From positions 25,633,210 through 25,697,209 of the forward strand of contig OX031073.1 of NCBI GenBank assembly GCA_943736015.1: 64,000 nucleotides of DNA, written 5' to 3'. The notes beneath the pieces were generated by a model, which saw nothing but the letters and a program-made list of their open reading frames with translations, was not told the origin of the DNA and made no database searches. Numbering within the stretch: position 1 is the first letter of the stretch; each line of letters begins with the position of its first letter. The position numbers and the translations under genes are program-made. Shown piece after piece: positions 11,819 through 21,296 of this stretch. This DNA comes from Tridacna crocea (taxonomy: Eukaryota; Mollusca; Bivalvia; Cardiida; Cardiidae).

Positions 11819-12047
11819 TTAACCCATTACCACACAATCCCTACTTTTGACGCCCCTAAGAAAGAAGCCTTTTGAAAACACTATGGGAAAAGGAGAAAAT
11901 GCTGGTAACCAGCATTTTCTCCTTTTCCCACAGTGTTTTCTACCCTTCCAAGAACAAATTTCAATTTTTCAGTCACCTTTATTTTGTCGTCTGCAAATGC
12001 TTTCAATTTGAACCAGTCTAAAATTTTGTCGTGTGGTAAAGAGTTAT
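11819..12047 (+). mobile_element. MITE family A, full length (229)
   Basis: TTAACCCATTACCACACAAT to GGTAAAGAGTTAT (last base mutated). Confidence 0.9.
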
Positions 12048-12069
12048 ACGAAAATACTGATCATATTTA

Positions 12070-12210
12070 TTCTTCACCAACAATCACAATGTGGACTGTA
12101 ACAACCCTGAGAAAGAAAGCTTTTGAAAGCATTGTGAGAAATGGGGAGTGGAAATTGGTGGTATTACCAGTGTTTTCTCCTTTAGCCCTTAAGATTTTGA
12201 TAATGTTCAC
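12070..12210 (+). mobile_element. MITE family A, degenerate left part
   Basis: TTCTTCACCAACAATCACAA, AACCCTGAGAAAGAAAGC and the broken core GGTGGTATTACCAGTG. Confidence 0.55.
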
Positions 12211-12243
12211 AAAATGAATAATTTACCATGATTTCAGCTACAT

Positions 12244-12476
12244 TTAACCCTTTACCAAACAACCCCTGATTTTTACAAGCCTGAGATAGAAGCCTTTTGA
12301 AAACGTTGTGGGAAAAGGAGAAAATGCTGGTAACCAGCATTTTCTCCTTTTTTCACAATGCTTTCTTCAGTGCTTGAAACAAATTCAATTTATGAGTTAC
12401 TTTTATTTTGTTGTCTGCAATTGCTTTTAATTTGTCTACAAATTAAGTCTACAATTTTGACATTTTGTAAAGAGAT
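12244..12476 (+). mobile_element. MITE family A, near full length
   Basis: TTAACCCTTTACCAAACAAC; the right end decays to TTTTGTAAAGAGATAC. It ends 174 bases before exon A. Confidence 0.85.
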
Positions 12477-12650
12477 ACAGAGGTACATTAATTGATAAAT
12501 ACATGTGAAAAATTGCTGCAAAAGGATGAATTGCTCATACATTTTCACATGCTCAAAATATCTGCTGCAAGATACAAAAAGAAATGAGTGGGAAATACAG
12601 GTAATAGGTAAATTATGGTTGGTAATACAGAGTATTGTTTCTATTTACAG

Positions 12651-12725
12651 GTGGCCGCAGAACAGAGGGGCTCAAAGCAGCAGACATTGTGCCTATCTTA
12701 CGAGAAAGGGTCTCCTATCTGTCAG
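12651..12725 (+). CDS. TRIO: Trio Rho-GEF, exon A (N-terminal segment before Sec14)
   Basis: Internal exon with acceptor ctatttacag and donor gtatgt. It reads G-R-R-T-E-G-LKAADIVPILRERVSYLS and ends on the first base of a codon. In vertebrate Trio and Kalirin the matching segment, just before the Sec14 domain, has a DVLPILKEKVAYLSG-type sequence, so the identity is secure. The exon opens in the middle of a codon (two bases, GT), so an upstream exon holds the start Met; I could not find it in the first 12.6 kb. An alternative acceptor AG exists 10 bases inside the exon. A family A MITE ends about 175 bases upstream. Confidence 0.85.
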
Positions 12726-12894
12726 GTATGTACCGCTGTCTGCGCATGTTATATTCTTCGAAGATTCAACCTGTCTTATATGATGCATCACTCTCCCCAA
12801 TATTGGGGAGACTGTAATATGGCACGCTATAAAGTAGCAATGGAGAAAATGGCTTTTATCAATACATTTGAGGAAAAATCAGGCCTGTTTTAGC

Positions 12895-13089
12895 TCCAGA
12901 TTTCTCTAAACTGCTGATCATAGCTGAGTGAATCGCACCAGGTAGTGTTTTTTTGAGTAAACGTTTATTTTAGTATGAAATTCAAAGTAATGGTTGTTGC
13001 GTAGAAATGTGGTCCGGTCCTGTGTACCCAGGATACCCAAATTAGATAGATGAGTATTTGTAGAATGCCATCTAGCGGGAGATATATAG
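12895..13089 (-). repeat. Dispersed repeat J, single unit
   Basis: Contains GATCATAGCTGAGTGAATCGC, AGTAAACGTTTATTTTAGT, GTAGAAATGTGGTCCGGTCC and GTACCCAGGAT (motifs listed apart). It is the reverse complement of 63335-63610. Confidence 0.8.
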
Positions 13090-13234
13090 GATCTGACATT
13101 AGTTGGCTTTTGAGATAAAATTTCATTAACTCGTCAAGGAAAATGTTATTAAGTTCGCTAAAGGCTTCCTTTATAACATTTCCCTAGACTCGTTTAGTAA
13201 AATCTTATCTCAAACGCCCACGAATATCAGATTC
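13090..13234. repeat. Imperfect hairpin of about 145 bases
   Basis: TTTTGAGATAAAATTTCATTA pairs with TAAAATCTTATCTCAAA, AGGAAAATGTTAT with ATAACATTTCCCT, and GATCTGACATTAG with the far right flank. A likely foldback element in the intron between exons A and B. Confidence 0.55.
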
Positions 13235-13504
13235 TTTTTATCACATAACAATATTTCACAAAATATAGATCAGATGATGAAAAAACATTCATAAATGCAC
13301 CCACATTAACTTGTATGAAATGCGTACAAAATGATGTCAAAAATGACGTCACACAAAATGTGATATCAAACGTGTGTAAGATAAGAAAATTTGTAATGGG
13401 TATTTTACATTGAAAACAAGGGAGTTTATTTGATAAAAATGAGGTACATGTATGTATGGGTAGTATCTATATTACATGCTGCTGATAGGAAGGGGAAAAT
13501 GTGA

Positions 13505-13659
13505 TTAACTCTTAAAACATGACGAAAATTTAGATTTTTCCAAACTAAAAGTGTTTGCAGGTACCAGTTTAAATATTGTTTAAATGATGAAATTTCTCTT
13601 TGATGGAGTACTTTTATATTTGATCAGTCTCAAAATTTTATCACGTGTTACAGAGTTAA
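13505..13659. mobile_element. MITE family A, two long-arm ends, core deleted
   Basis: Starts TTAACTCTTAAAACATGACG (long-arm end), ends CACGTGTTACAGAGTTAA (long-arm end), and has no hairpin core. Shares TTAA with the next copy. Confidence 0.65.
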
Positions 13660-13885
13660 CTCATTACCACACAATCCCTACTTTTGACGACCCTGAGAAA
13701 GAAGCCTTTGGAAAACATTGTGGGAAAAGGAGAAAATGCTGGTACCCAGCATTTTCTCCTTTTCCCACAAAATTTACTACCCTTATCTAAGCAAAATTGC
13801 ACTATTTGAGGCAGCTTGAAAATGTCCTCTGCAAATACTTTGAATTTGGATAGGTCTAAAACTTCGCTGTGTGGTAACAGGTTAA
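13656..13885 (+). mobile_element. MITE family A, full length (230), 32 bp before exon B
   Basis: TTAACTCATTACCACACAAT to GGTAACAGGTTAA. Long arm of the CCTTATCTAAGCAAAATTGC subtype. Confidence 0.92.
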
Positions 13886-13917
13886 ACGCAAGATAAATGT
13901 TCTATTTTCTATTGTAG

Positions 13918-14032
13918 GTGGGCGAGACAAGAGAGGTGGACCAATCCTGACTTTCCCGTCACATACACATCCTGAACGCTTGAAGTATGAAGATCTGCGC
14001 CGCCTTATGACATATCTAGCCAGTGTACCTAG
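13918..14032 (+). CDS. TRIO: Trio Rho-GEF, exon B (Sec14 domain start)
   Basis: Acceptor ttctattgtag; the donor is ag|gtttgtgt. The split codon G|GT from exon A is completed and the exon reads GGRDKRGGPILTFP, then LKYEDLRRLMTYLASVP. Both blocks are almost invariant at the start of the Sec14/CRAL-TRIO lipid-binding-like domain of Trio and Kalirin. The exon ends two bases into a Ser codon. A complete MITE (13656-13885) ends only 32 bases before the acceptor, so the branch-point and pyrimidine region is squeezed between the element and the exon. No frame break. Confidence 0.95.
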
Positions 14033-14602
14033 GTTTGTGTTTGCTTGTTTGCTTTGATAGCCTTGCTAGAAGTTTTAGTATTCATTGATATCAATGCATC
14101 TGCATACTATAATTTTTTTTGCATTCATGGCTGTTTTATCTAGAAGGCAGTGGAATAAAATGGGGTCATCATAGCCCTATTGTTGTCTTTTCCCTCAGTA
14201 TCACATGACAGTAATACATCAATTTCTAACACGAAGTTATGTTAGAAAGCTTTTACTGAGTAAGTGGAGGTTTTTGCGTTGAGGAAATTTTTGCGATATT
14301 GAGAATTTGAAAAACTCATTAACAAGTGTCTTGAAAATCACAAACATTTCTGTACGCAAAATGTCCGTAATTAGAAGTTTGCAAAATTTTTGACACGCGC
14401 ATATTGTCACGTGTATAGTAAATATCAAAGTCCAACATGAATTTAGGTTAAGTACATATCATTGGCAGTCATAAGCAGATTGTCTTTTCAAAAATAAAAC
14501 TTCATAAGTGATAGAAGAAAAATTTTGAGAAGTAATGTATTAAAAATTGTATGGAAATGTTGATTTGTTTCTTGCTTTTCGATACACAAACTATTCAACG
14601 AT
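14033..14602. other. Intron sequence without recognisable feature
   Basis: Only a hairpin GGGTCATCATAGCCCT at about 14163, like the tail of the Helitron-like repeats. Confidence 0.5.
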
Positions 14603-14806
14603 AAGGGGCATTTGGACATTTGCATAAAGTGTCGTCTCGGACCAGCCTGCGCAGTCCGTGCAGGCTACTCCAAGACGCCTCTATATGACTACATTAGATT
14701 TTGTGCTACAGTAGACTTGAGCAAAACAGAAAATTACATAAAAACAGAAAATGTCGTTACGGTTTAGCCTGTGCCAACACTGGTCGCAAATGTCCGAATG
14801 CCCCTT
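14603..14806. mobile_element. AAGGGGCAT-ended hairpin element D, copy 1
   Basis: Ends AAGGGGCATTTGGACATTTGC and its complement GCAAATGTCCGAATGCCCCTT (quoted ends overlap by design). Inside: TCGTCTCGGACCAGCCTGCG, GCAGTCCGTGCAGGCT and TTTGTGCTACAGTAGACTTG. It lies in the intron before exon C. Confidence 0.75.
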
Positions 14807-14904
14807 TTTGTGTGTTGAAGGCCATATTTAGTCGGTAGTATAAAACCAATTCCAATTTGATAGATGAAAAAATCATCACTGAATTTGAATTCTGTACGGA
14901 AGGA

Positions 14905-14960
14905 AAAACATTTCAGACTTGTCCAAATTGAAAGCATTTTAAGAGGATAAAATAAAAACA
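14905..14960 (-). mobile_element. MITE family A long-arm remnant at the exon C acceptor
   Basis: AACATTTCAGACTTGTCCAA, ATTGAAAGCATTTT and GAGGATAAAATAAAAA correspond to the long-arm end. Confidence 0.6.
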
Positions 14961-14982
14961 TGTCTTTCTTATTTCCTTTCAG

Positions 14983-15073
14983 TGATGATGTGCGAGAGAA
15001 AGGGTTCACTGTTATATTGGACATGAGGGGTTCCACCTGGCAGATTGTCAAGCCAATCTTGAAGGCCTTACAG
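14983..15073 (+). CDS. TRIO: Trio Rho-GEF, exon C (Sec14 domain core)
   Basis: Acceptor ttatttcctttcag, donor caggtacc. The first base completes Ser (AG|T), then the frame reads DDVREKGFTVILDMRGSTW and ends KPILKALQ in phase 0. The FTVI.DMRGS block is the central beta strand of the Sec14 fold in Trio family proteins. The 50-odd bases before the acceptor (about 14905-14960) are the terminal part of a family A MITE long arm, giving unusual flanking sequence. Confidence 0.95.
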
Positions 15074-15109
15074 GTACCCTCAAATTAGTACATGTATATG
15101 AAATAACAT

Positions 15110-15410
15110 CAGTAACTTCAAATGACATAACCTGAGAAGCCCCCAATAGGATAGGTGGCAGAGTATGAGACATATAAAAGTCCAATCTTGTCTTGGTCCG
15201 CTCGAAGGTGTGGGTTTGGCCACCTTAAAATATAGAATAATCTTTCAAATGAGATGTTAAACTGAGGTTACTTTTGAAGGTTCTATACAGTGAGCATATT
15301 CAAGTGCTAGTGCTTAGAATGGGTTTCATCCTGTATCCTGCACTGTCCCTCATAACAAAACATATACTCTTGGGATTGTCACCTTTATGGATAATCAGTG
15401 GCGATAATAA
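15110..15410 (+). mobile_element. Degenerate SINE of the 19884 family
   Basis: Shares AATCTTTCAAATGAGATGTTA, ACAGTGAGCATATTCAAGTG, CATCCTGTATCCTGCACTGTC-like sequence (shortened consensus) and a GGCGATAATAATTA tail. The tRNA-like head is badly decayed. Confidence 0.6.
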
Positions 15411-15639
15411 TTAACTCTTTACCACACAATCCTGAATTTTAACGACCCTAAGAGAGAAGCCTTTTGAAAACATTGAGGGAAAAGGAGAAAATGCTGGTAA
15501 CCAGCATTTTCTCCCTTTCCCACGATGTTTTCTATCCTATCAAAGACAAAAACTATCAGTTCAGCTATAGTTATTTTGTCCTGTGCAAATGCTTTCAATT
15601 TGGACTGGTCTAAAATTACCTTGTGTGGTAAAGAGTTAA
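15411..15639 (+). mobile_element. MITE family A, full length (229)
   Basis: TTAACTCTTTACCACACAAT to GGTAAAGAGTTAA. Shares TTAA with the next copy. Confidence 0.92.
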
Positions 15640-15826
15640 CCCATTACCACACAATCCCTACTTTTGACGCCCCTGAGAAAGAGGCCTTTTGAAAACACAG
15701 TAGGAAAAGGAGTGTTTTCTACCCTTCCCAGATCAAATTTCAGCTTTTCAGTCATTTTTATTTTGTCGTCTGCAAATGCTTTCAATTTGAGCCAGTCTAA
15801 AATTTTGTCGTGTGGTAAAGCGTTAA
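15636..15826 (+). mobile_element. MITE family A, hairpin centre deleted (191)
   Basis: AGTAGGAAAAGGAG joins directly to TGTTTTCTACCC, a loss of about 38 bases across the hairpin tip. Both termini intact. Confidence 0.88.
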
Positions 15827-15850
15827 AAGGAAAATAATTTAACCATAGAC

Positions 15851-16079
15851 TCAACTCTTTGCCAAACGACAAAATTTTAGACTGGTCCAAACTGGAAGCA
15901 TTTGCAGACGACAAAAAAAAGGCAACTCAAAAATTAAAATATGATTTGGGAAGGCTAGAAAACATTGTTGGAAAAGGAGAAAATGCTGGTTACCAGCATT
16001 TTCTCCTTTTCCCACAATGTTATCAAAAGGCTTTTTTGTCAGGGTCGTAAAAACCAGGGATTGTTTGGTAAAGGGTTAA
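15851..16079 (-). mobile_element. MITE family A, full length (229)
   Basis: Left TCAACTCTTTGCCAAACGAC, right GTTTGGTAAAGGGTTAA. Confidence 0.9.
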
Positions 16080-16229
16080 GCTGCTGTTGATAATGAAAGA
16101 ATCAAATATATTTATACAGTTGAAATCAAGGGATGATTGTATATGAATATTATCAATTTGAAATCCTTCAGCTAGTTCTAATAGTAACAAGCACTTTGAT
16201 TATAGTTTCTGTCTAAACATGTCTGATGA

Positions 16230-16370
16230 TCATTCTTAGGCGTATCCTCCAAAATTTTATAAAGTTGAAACTAACACACATTTTGATTGGCTTAGCCATA
16301 TGGATTAGCCAATCAGAAGTTGTGTTGATTATCTAAATCTAGAATTAAACTTTGAATGAAATTCAGAATG
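16230..16370. mobile_element. Degenerate Harbinger-like MITE
   Basis: Only the central palindrome GATTGGCTTAGCC / GGATTAGCCAATCAGAAG and a CATTCTTAGG stretch are left. The termini are lost. Confidence 0.4.
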
Positions 16371-16493
16371 CTTTGTAAATAGGGACCAGTCTCTTTCTAG
16401 TAAGCAAAATTGTTAAATTGGTTCTTGAATGTTCTGAGTTGAGGACAGTCTTATTGAATTTCATCCTTTTTTTTTTCTTTTTCAATTTTACAG

Positions 16494-16595
16494 GAGTGTT
16501 TCCCAGGCAACATAAATATTGCTTTTATCATTAAACCTGAGAAATTCTGGGAAAAACAAAGAACTAGTCTTGGAAGCTCTAAGTACAACTTTGAG
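16494..16595 (+). CDS. TRIO: Trio Rho-GEF, exon D (Sec14 domain)
   Basis: Acceptor tttcaattttacag, donor gaggtaag; 34 whole codons. It reads ECFPGNINIAFIIKPEKFW, then EKQRTSLGSSKYNFE. This matches the conserved Trio/Kalirin stretch in which a strand of the Sec14 fold is followed by IIKP.-FW-KQRT. A family A MITE begins 34 bases after the donor. Phase 0 at both ends, so skipping would keep the frame. Confidence 0.95.
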
Positions 16596-16629
16596 GTAAG
16601 ATAGAATTACATGTATAAACTTTTAGGTT

Positions 16630-16859
16630 TTAACTCATTACCAAACGACAAAATTTTTGGCTTGTCCAAATCGAAAGCATTTGCAGACGACAAAATGAAA
16701 GTGACTCTAAAATTTGAAATTTGTTTTGTGAAGGGTAGAAAACATTGTGGGAAAAGGAGAAAATGCTGGTTACCAGCATTTTCTCCTTTTCCTACAATGT
16801 TTTCTATAGGCTTCTTTCTCAGGGTCATCAAAAGTAGGTATTGTATGGTAATGGGTTAA
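16630..16859 (-). mobile_element. MITE family A, full length (230), 34 bp after exon D
   Basis: TTAACTCATTACCAAACGAC to GTATGGTAATGGGTTAA. Confidence 0.92.
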
Positions 16860-16867
16860 TTAGAGAG

Positions 16868-17100
16868 TAACTCTATACAAGACACCAAATAGTAGATTGG
16901 TCCAAATTAAAAGCATTTACATACAACAAATGAATTTAGGTCCTATTATGGGATTTATGATAGAAAGAGTAGGAAATATTGTTGGAAAAGTGGACAATTC
17001 TTGTTACAAACTTTTTCTCATTTTTCCACAATGTTTTCAAGAGGCCTCTTTCTTCCAGGTGCATGTAGTAAGAACATGGAATTCATTTAGTAAAGAATAG
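16868..17100 (-). mobile_element. MITE family A, degenerate
   Basis: GTAACTCTATACAAGACACC to CATTTAGTAAAGAATAG; core GACAATTCTTGTTACAAAC. Confidence 0.65.
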
Positions 17101-17159
17101 CGTATAGAGTTTCAAGCTTGAAACCTTATGACAATAATGCAGTCTCACAGGTCTTTTTT

Positions 17160-17310
17160 ATATGCCCAAAGAGTGTATTAAGTAATAACCCCAGCTGTCT
17201 GTATGCCTGTCCATCTATCCGTCTGCCCATCCATCCATTAGCAATTTCTTATGTGAGGAACTATTCCTTCAGTTTCCATTTGAATAAGCTCTAACCACAC
17301 TGAATCTCTA
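17160..17310 (+). mobile_element. CTGTC-rich element fragment
   Basis: A short run CAGCTGTCTGTATGCCTGTC and CATCTATCCGTCTGCCCATC. The flanks are degenerate. Confidence 0.4.
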
Positions 17311-17347
17311 TGATGTGTTGTTGTGCAGACATTTGACTCTTTGGATC

Positions 17348-17585
17348 TTTTAACTCTTTACCACACAATCCCGACTTTTAACGACCCCTGAGAAAGAAGC
17401 CTTTTGAAAACATTGTAGGAAAAGGAGAAAATGCTGTTAACCAGCATTTTCTCCTTTTCCCACAATGTTTTCTACGCTTCCCAAGACAAATTTCAATTTT
17501 TGAGACATGCTTACATGTAGGTTGTCCTCTACAAATGCTTTCAATTTGGACTGGTCTACAATTTTGTCGTTTAGTAAAGGGTTAA
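17348..17585 (+). mobile_element. MITE family A, full length
   Basis: TTAACTCTTTACCACACAAT to TTTAGTAAAGGGTTAA. Slightly long from small insertions in the long arm. Confidence 0.9.
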
Positions 17586-17696
17586 AGCATTTTGCTGATA
17601 AGCCCCTTTGGGCAAATATGCACCGTCCTGTAAAGCTCTTGTTACTATGAAGTTCATGTGGGTATATCTGAGTACCTGTATGAAACATTTCACAAG

Positions 17697-17913
17697 ATAA
17701 CCCATTTATCACACAATCCAGACTTTTAACGACCCTCCGGAAGAAGTCTTTTGAAAACTTGGGAAAAGGAGAAAATGCAGGTTGCCAGCATTTTCTCCTT
17801 TCCACACTTTTTCTACTTTGTAAAAGGCAGAAATCATTATTTGAGCTACATTCAATTTATCATCTACAAGTGCTCTTAACTTGGTTCTGCCAAAAATTTT
17901 GTCATTTGGTTAA
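17697..17913 (+). mobile_element. MITE family A, diverged
   Basis: ATAACCCATTTATCACACAA to TCATTTGGTTAA; hairpin centre CAGGTTGCCAGC. Shares TTAA with the next copy. Confidence 0.82.
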
Positions 17914-18137
17914 CCCATTACCACACAATCCCTACTTTTGACGCCCCTGAGAAAGATGCCTTTAGAAAACATCGTGGGAAAAGGAGACAATGCTGGTAAC
18001 CAGCATTTTCTCCTTTTCCCACAATGTTTTCTACCCTTAACAAAACAAATTTCAAATTTTCAGTCACTCTTATTTTGTCCTCTGCAAATGCTTTCAATTT
18101 GGACCAGTCTTAAATATTGTCGTTTGGTAATGGGTTA
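17910..18137 (+). mobile_element. MITE family A, full length (228)
   Basis: TTAACCCATTACCACACAAT to GGTAATGGGTTAA. Confidence 0.92.
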
Positions 18138-18220
18138 AGAATTAAATGGCAGAAATTCGGCAAATTGATGAACCTTTTCCTAAACTTCAAATCATTTGAA
18201 GAATGTGATTCAGAAACATC

Positions 18221-18449
18221 TTAATTCTTTACCAAACGACAAAATATTGGACTAGTCCAAATTGAAAGCATTTGCAGATGACAAATAGATGTAAATAAAA
18301 AATTGAAATCTGATTGGAGAAGGGTAGAAAACATGGTGGCGAAAAGAAAAAAATTTCCAGCATTTCCTCCTTTTCCCACAATGCTTTCTAATGGTTCTTT
18401 CTAGTAAGGGTCTTTCTTTCTAAGTCAGGATTGTGTGGTAAAGAGTTAA
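18221..18449 (-). mobile_element. MITE family A, full length (229), hairpin mutated
   Basis: TTAATTCTTTACCAAACGAC to GTGTGGTAAAGAGTTAA. The left hairpin arm is degraded (AAAAAAATTTCCAGC). Confidence 0.88.
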
Positions 18450-18534
18450 ATGAAAAAGGTGAAACTAAATTGTTGCTCTATATGTTTTCCATTCCCATAT
18501 CATATGATACATTGTTGCTTTGTATCTTTTCCAG

Positions 18535-18648
18535 ACCCACATGATATCTGTAGACAATCTATCAAAGGCTATAGAACCTAATCAGCTGACCCGAGAGTTT
18601 GATGGTACCCTTGAATATGACCACGAGCAGTGGATACAGCTCAGATTG
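18535..18648 (+). CDS. TRIO: Trio Rho-GEF, exon E (end of Sec14, start of spectrin repeat 1)
   Basis: Acceptor tatcttttccag, donor ttg|gtttgt (non-consensus G at -1 only). 38 codons, phase 0 at both ends. It reads THMISVDNLSKAIEP, then QLTREFDGTLEYDHEQW. QLT.EFDG-LEY-HE-W is a hallmark of the C-terminal edge of the Trio Sec14 domain. The last residues (IQLRL) begin the first helix of spectrin repeat 1. Confidence 0.95.
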
Positions 18649-18829
18649 GTTTGTAGAAAGTTGCAGAGAAAATTTACTTATCTTTCATTAAATTCTTTAT
18701 GATACAGTCTCAAGTTGCAGGAAACTGCAGGTAAAGGCCTGTGAAAATATTGTTTGCAAATGAGAAAAATCCACTCAATGTTTTTTATCTATGCTTTTGA
18801 TGTTAACCCTGTACCAAACAAGCTTGATC

Positions 18830-19042
18830 TTAACCGCTTACCAAATGACAACATGTTAGACTTGTTCACGTGCAGGCAATGTAAATTGGACTTAAAAACC
18901 AACATTTGTTATGGAAGGATAGAAAACATTGTGGGAAAAGGAGAAAATGCTGGTCACCATTTCTCCTTTTCCCACAATGTTTTTAAAAGCCTTCTTCCTA
19001 AGGGGAGTCTTTGAAACTCGGGATGGTTTGGTAAAGGGTTAA
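18830..19042 (-). mobile_element. MITE family A, near full length
   Basis: TTAACCGCTTACCAAATGAC to GTTTGGTAAAGGGTTAA. The hairpin tip is shortened to TGCTGGTCACCATTTC. A short-arm stub (18803-18830) precedes it. Confidence 0.85.
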
Positions 19043-19158
19043 GACCCTAGAGAGGAAAGTTATGAAAACAATGTAGGAAAATAAGAAAATAATGTTGACT
19101 AGCATTTTTTTCTTTTTTTTTTTGAGTGTTTTTTTACCCTTTAAAGACAAATCCCCTA
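19039..19158 (+). mobile_element. MITE family A, shortened
   Basis: TTAAGACCCTAGAGAGGAAA, core AAAATAATGTTGACTAGCA. Cut by the next copy in ATCCCCTAA. Confidence 0.65.
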
Positions 19159-19328
19159 ACTCTACCAAATGACAAAATTTTAGACTGGTCCAAATTGAAA
19201 GCATTTGTAGACGACAGAATAAAAGTGATTGAAAATTTGAATTTTGTTTTGGGAAGAAAAGAAAACATTGTGAGAAAGGCTTCTCTTTTAGGGTCATTAA
19301 AAGTCGGGATTGTGTGGTAAAGAGTTAA
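19156..19328 (-). mobile_element. MITE family A, hairpin deleted (173)
   Basis: CTAACTCTACCAAATGACAA to GTGTGGTAAAGAGTTAA. GAAAACATTGTGAGAAAGGC joins one arm to the far side of the hairpin. Confidence 0.85.
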
Positions 19329-19871
19329 TATAAGGCACATATAATTTTTGATCTACATATGCTTAGACTTTTGACAAGTGTAGAACTTTTTTGAGAAAGA
19401 AATAAAAGATAAAATACTAAGATAAAATTTCAATTATTTGATCCTGTCCCAAATGGCAATTTTCAGACTTTACAAATTTCAAAAGGCGTCTGTGGGCCCA
19501 AGATGGAAATTGGTACAAATAAACCCAAGTTCTCTCTCAGGGGAAAAAAATCTTTTGACAAAATAAAAATGTTGGGTATCGGCATTTTCATTCTTTATCT
19601 TACATAAGACAAAGTCTAAGACTCGGCAAAAATGAAATCACCTACATTCTATGAGAGACAAAATGATTTATTTTTCGACTTAGCTGCATGTGCTGGTTTT
19701 GCATATTTATTAGATTGAGGAAACGATATTAATCCTTTACAAACACATTTAAAATTGAAAGGATGTAAAAAAGACAATTAGCCAATTTGCAGTCAATTTA
19801 TAGATTACGCAGTAATTATAGATAGATAACAGTCACCTGTTTGGAAGCATATATAAAGCATAACTACTTAC
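19329..19871. other. Intron sequence, nothing recognised
   Basis: AT-rich. Faint MITE-like words (AAATGTTGGGTATCGGCATT) but no boundaries. Confidence 0.5.
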
Positions 19872-19883
19872 ACAAGGTAGCAA

Positions 19884-20194
19884 CTACCGGCCGATTAGCT
19901 CAATAGGTAGAGCGTAGGATTCGTGAACACAATGTTTCGGGTCTCTACAGGTTGTGGGTTCGAGTCCCCGGCTGGCCAACTAAAAATTATTAATAGTCTT
20001 TCGGATGAGACATTAAACCGAGGTCCTGTGTGACGGTGCTATACACCGAGCACGTTAAAGAACCAGGCGGAATTCTCAGTAGTTTCGTCCTGTATCCTTG
20101 CACTATCCCCCGTAACAACTAACCGTCTTCTGGGGGCGTCGCTCAGATGGGCAACCGGTAGCGACGATAAATAAACGAAAATAATCAAATCAAA
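19884..20194 (+). mobile_element. tRNA-derived SINE, complete, with 12-bp target duplication
   Basis: The Pol III A box TAGCTCAATAGGTAGAG and B box GGTTCGAGTCC stand in a tRNA-like head, with extra bases between the arms. The body has AAAGAACCAGGCGGAATTCT and GTAGCGACGATAAATAAACG. ACAAGGTAGCAA flanks it on both sides (19872-19883, 20195-20206), direct proof of a single retroposition event. Confidence 0.88.
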
Positions 20195-20372
20195 ACAAGG
20201 TAGCAAAAAGGTGTGAACAACTGACTATGATTACAGACCCTTGACCACTTCGATCTATAGCAGATATTTTCATCAGTTTTAAGTACATGTATGTGGGACC
20301 AGTTTTTTTATTCCCAATATTGAAAACTTGGCCTTATCAAAATTCGCTGTAACAATTATATTTCATATGAGC

Positions 20373-20601
20373 TTAACCCTTTCCCAAACAATCCCTGGTT
20401 TTTACGGGTCAGGAATAGAAGCCTTTAGAAAACATTATGGGAAAAGGAGAAAATGCTGGTAACCAGCATTTTCTCCTTTTCCCACAATGTTTTCTACCCT
20501 ATCATTTAGCAAAATCATCTTTTTAGCAACTGTTAAGTTGTCATCTGCAGAATGTTTTCAGGTAGGTGTGGTGCAAAATTTGTCGTTTGGGAAAGGGTTA
20601 A
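20373..20601 (+). mobile_element. MITE family A, full length (229)
   Basis: TTAACCCTTTCCCAAACAAT to TTGGGAAAGGGTTAA: CCC-type termini like family C, but a family A core. Confidence 0.92.
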
Positions 20602-20626
20602 GAAGCATTTGGTCTAGGAATTGGTT

Positions 20627-20780
20627 TCACTTTTTACCAAGCAGGAATTAGCAATATCAATCGTTATAAATATGTTTTACTGTATTGGAGAAGGAGAGAA
20701 TGAGGCATTTTCTCCTATCCTCAAATACTTTTTACCTTAATAAAGACAAATTCCATGAGTTAAAACTGCAAATAATTTTT
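20627..20780 (+). mobile_element. MITE family A, degenerate, next to exon F
   Basis: CACTTTTTACCAAGCAGGAA, GGAGAAGGAGAGAATGAGGC and TAAAGACAAATTCCATGAG. The decayed long arm forms the intron end. Confidence 0.5.
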
Positions 20781-20788
20781 ATTTTTAG

Positions 20789-21017
20789 ATGCTTGAAGAG
20801 TTCATTTGGAAAGCCTTGGATCTATTGGACAAACTAGATGAACTCAGCAGTATACTGACCAGCCCAGATCTACCCTCAGACCTCAATGAAGCTCAGGCAA
20901 GACTTGAAGAGCATAATCATCTTAAAAAACGGGTTACCATGGCGCCTGTTGAACAACTGGCAAGGGAAGGTTCTCATATTTTATCCAGTATAACAGGAGA
21001 AGGTGTTGACCAAGCAG
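20789..21017 (+). CDS. TRIO: Trio Rho-GEF, exon F (spectrin repeat 1, helices A-B)
   Basis: Acceptor atttttatttttag, donor caag cag|gttgga (weak); 76 codons plus one base. It contains LDLLDKLDELSSILTS and AQARLEEHNHLKKRV, which correspond to LEELQDILAK and IEEHSQLKKKV in vertebrate Trio. The Trp-less helix A and the LKK-V turn are typical of the first Trio spectrin repeat. Degenerate MITE sequence runs to within about 8 bases of the acceptor tract. A family B MITE starts only 16 bases after the donor (21034). Confidence 0.93.
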
Positions 21018-21033
21018 GTTGGAATTTTATGAT

Positions 21034-21262
21034 TTAACCCTCTGCTCCATAGATACTCATTTCTACGCATTGCTTGTAGGAGCCTTTGGAAAACTTTGTG
21101 GCAAAAGGTGAAATTGCTCGTAACGAGCAATTTCACTTTTTGCCACAATGTTTTCTACACTATCAAAAGGTGTCATATACACACAAGAACAGGCTTCATC
21201 CTTGCTGTAATTTAGGGTCAATTGGAGATACCATAGAAATGCCTTATGGGGTCAAGGGTTAA
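21034..21262 (+). mobile_element. MITE family B, full length (229), 16 bp after exon F
   Basis: TTAACCCTCTGCTCCATAGA to ATGGGGTCAAGGGTTAA. Hairpin GGTGAAATTGCTCGTAACGA, and long arm GGTGTCATATACACACAAG. Confidence 0.92.
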
Positions 21263-21296
21263 CGATTTGGCTAAAAATTTGTCACATTTTAGGTGT

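Noticed and set aside
12505-12893. Longer open frames across exon A in other phases
   Set aside because: Only the phase reading LKAADIVPILRERVSYLS joins exon B in frame and matches Trio.
19884-19980. Functional tRNA gene
   Set aside because: A and B boxes are good, but extra bases separate the arms, no acceptor stem pairs, and it continues into a SINE body with a target duplication.
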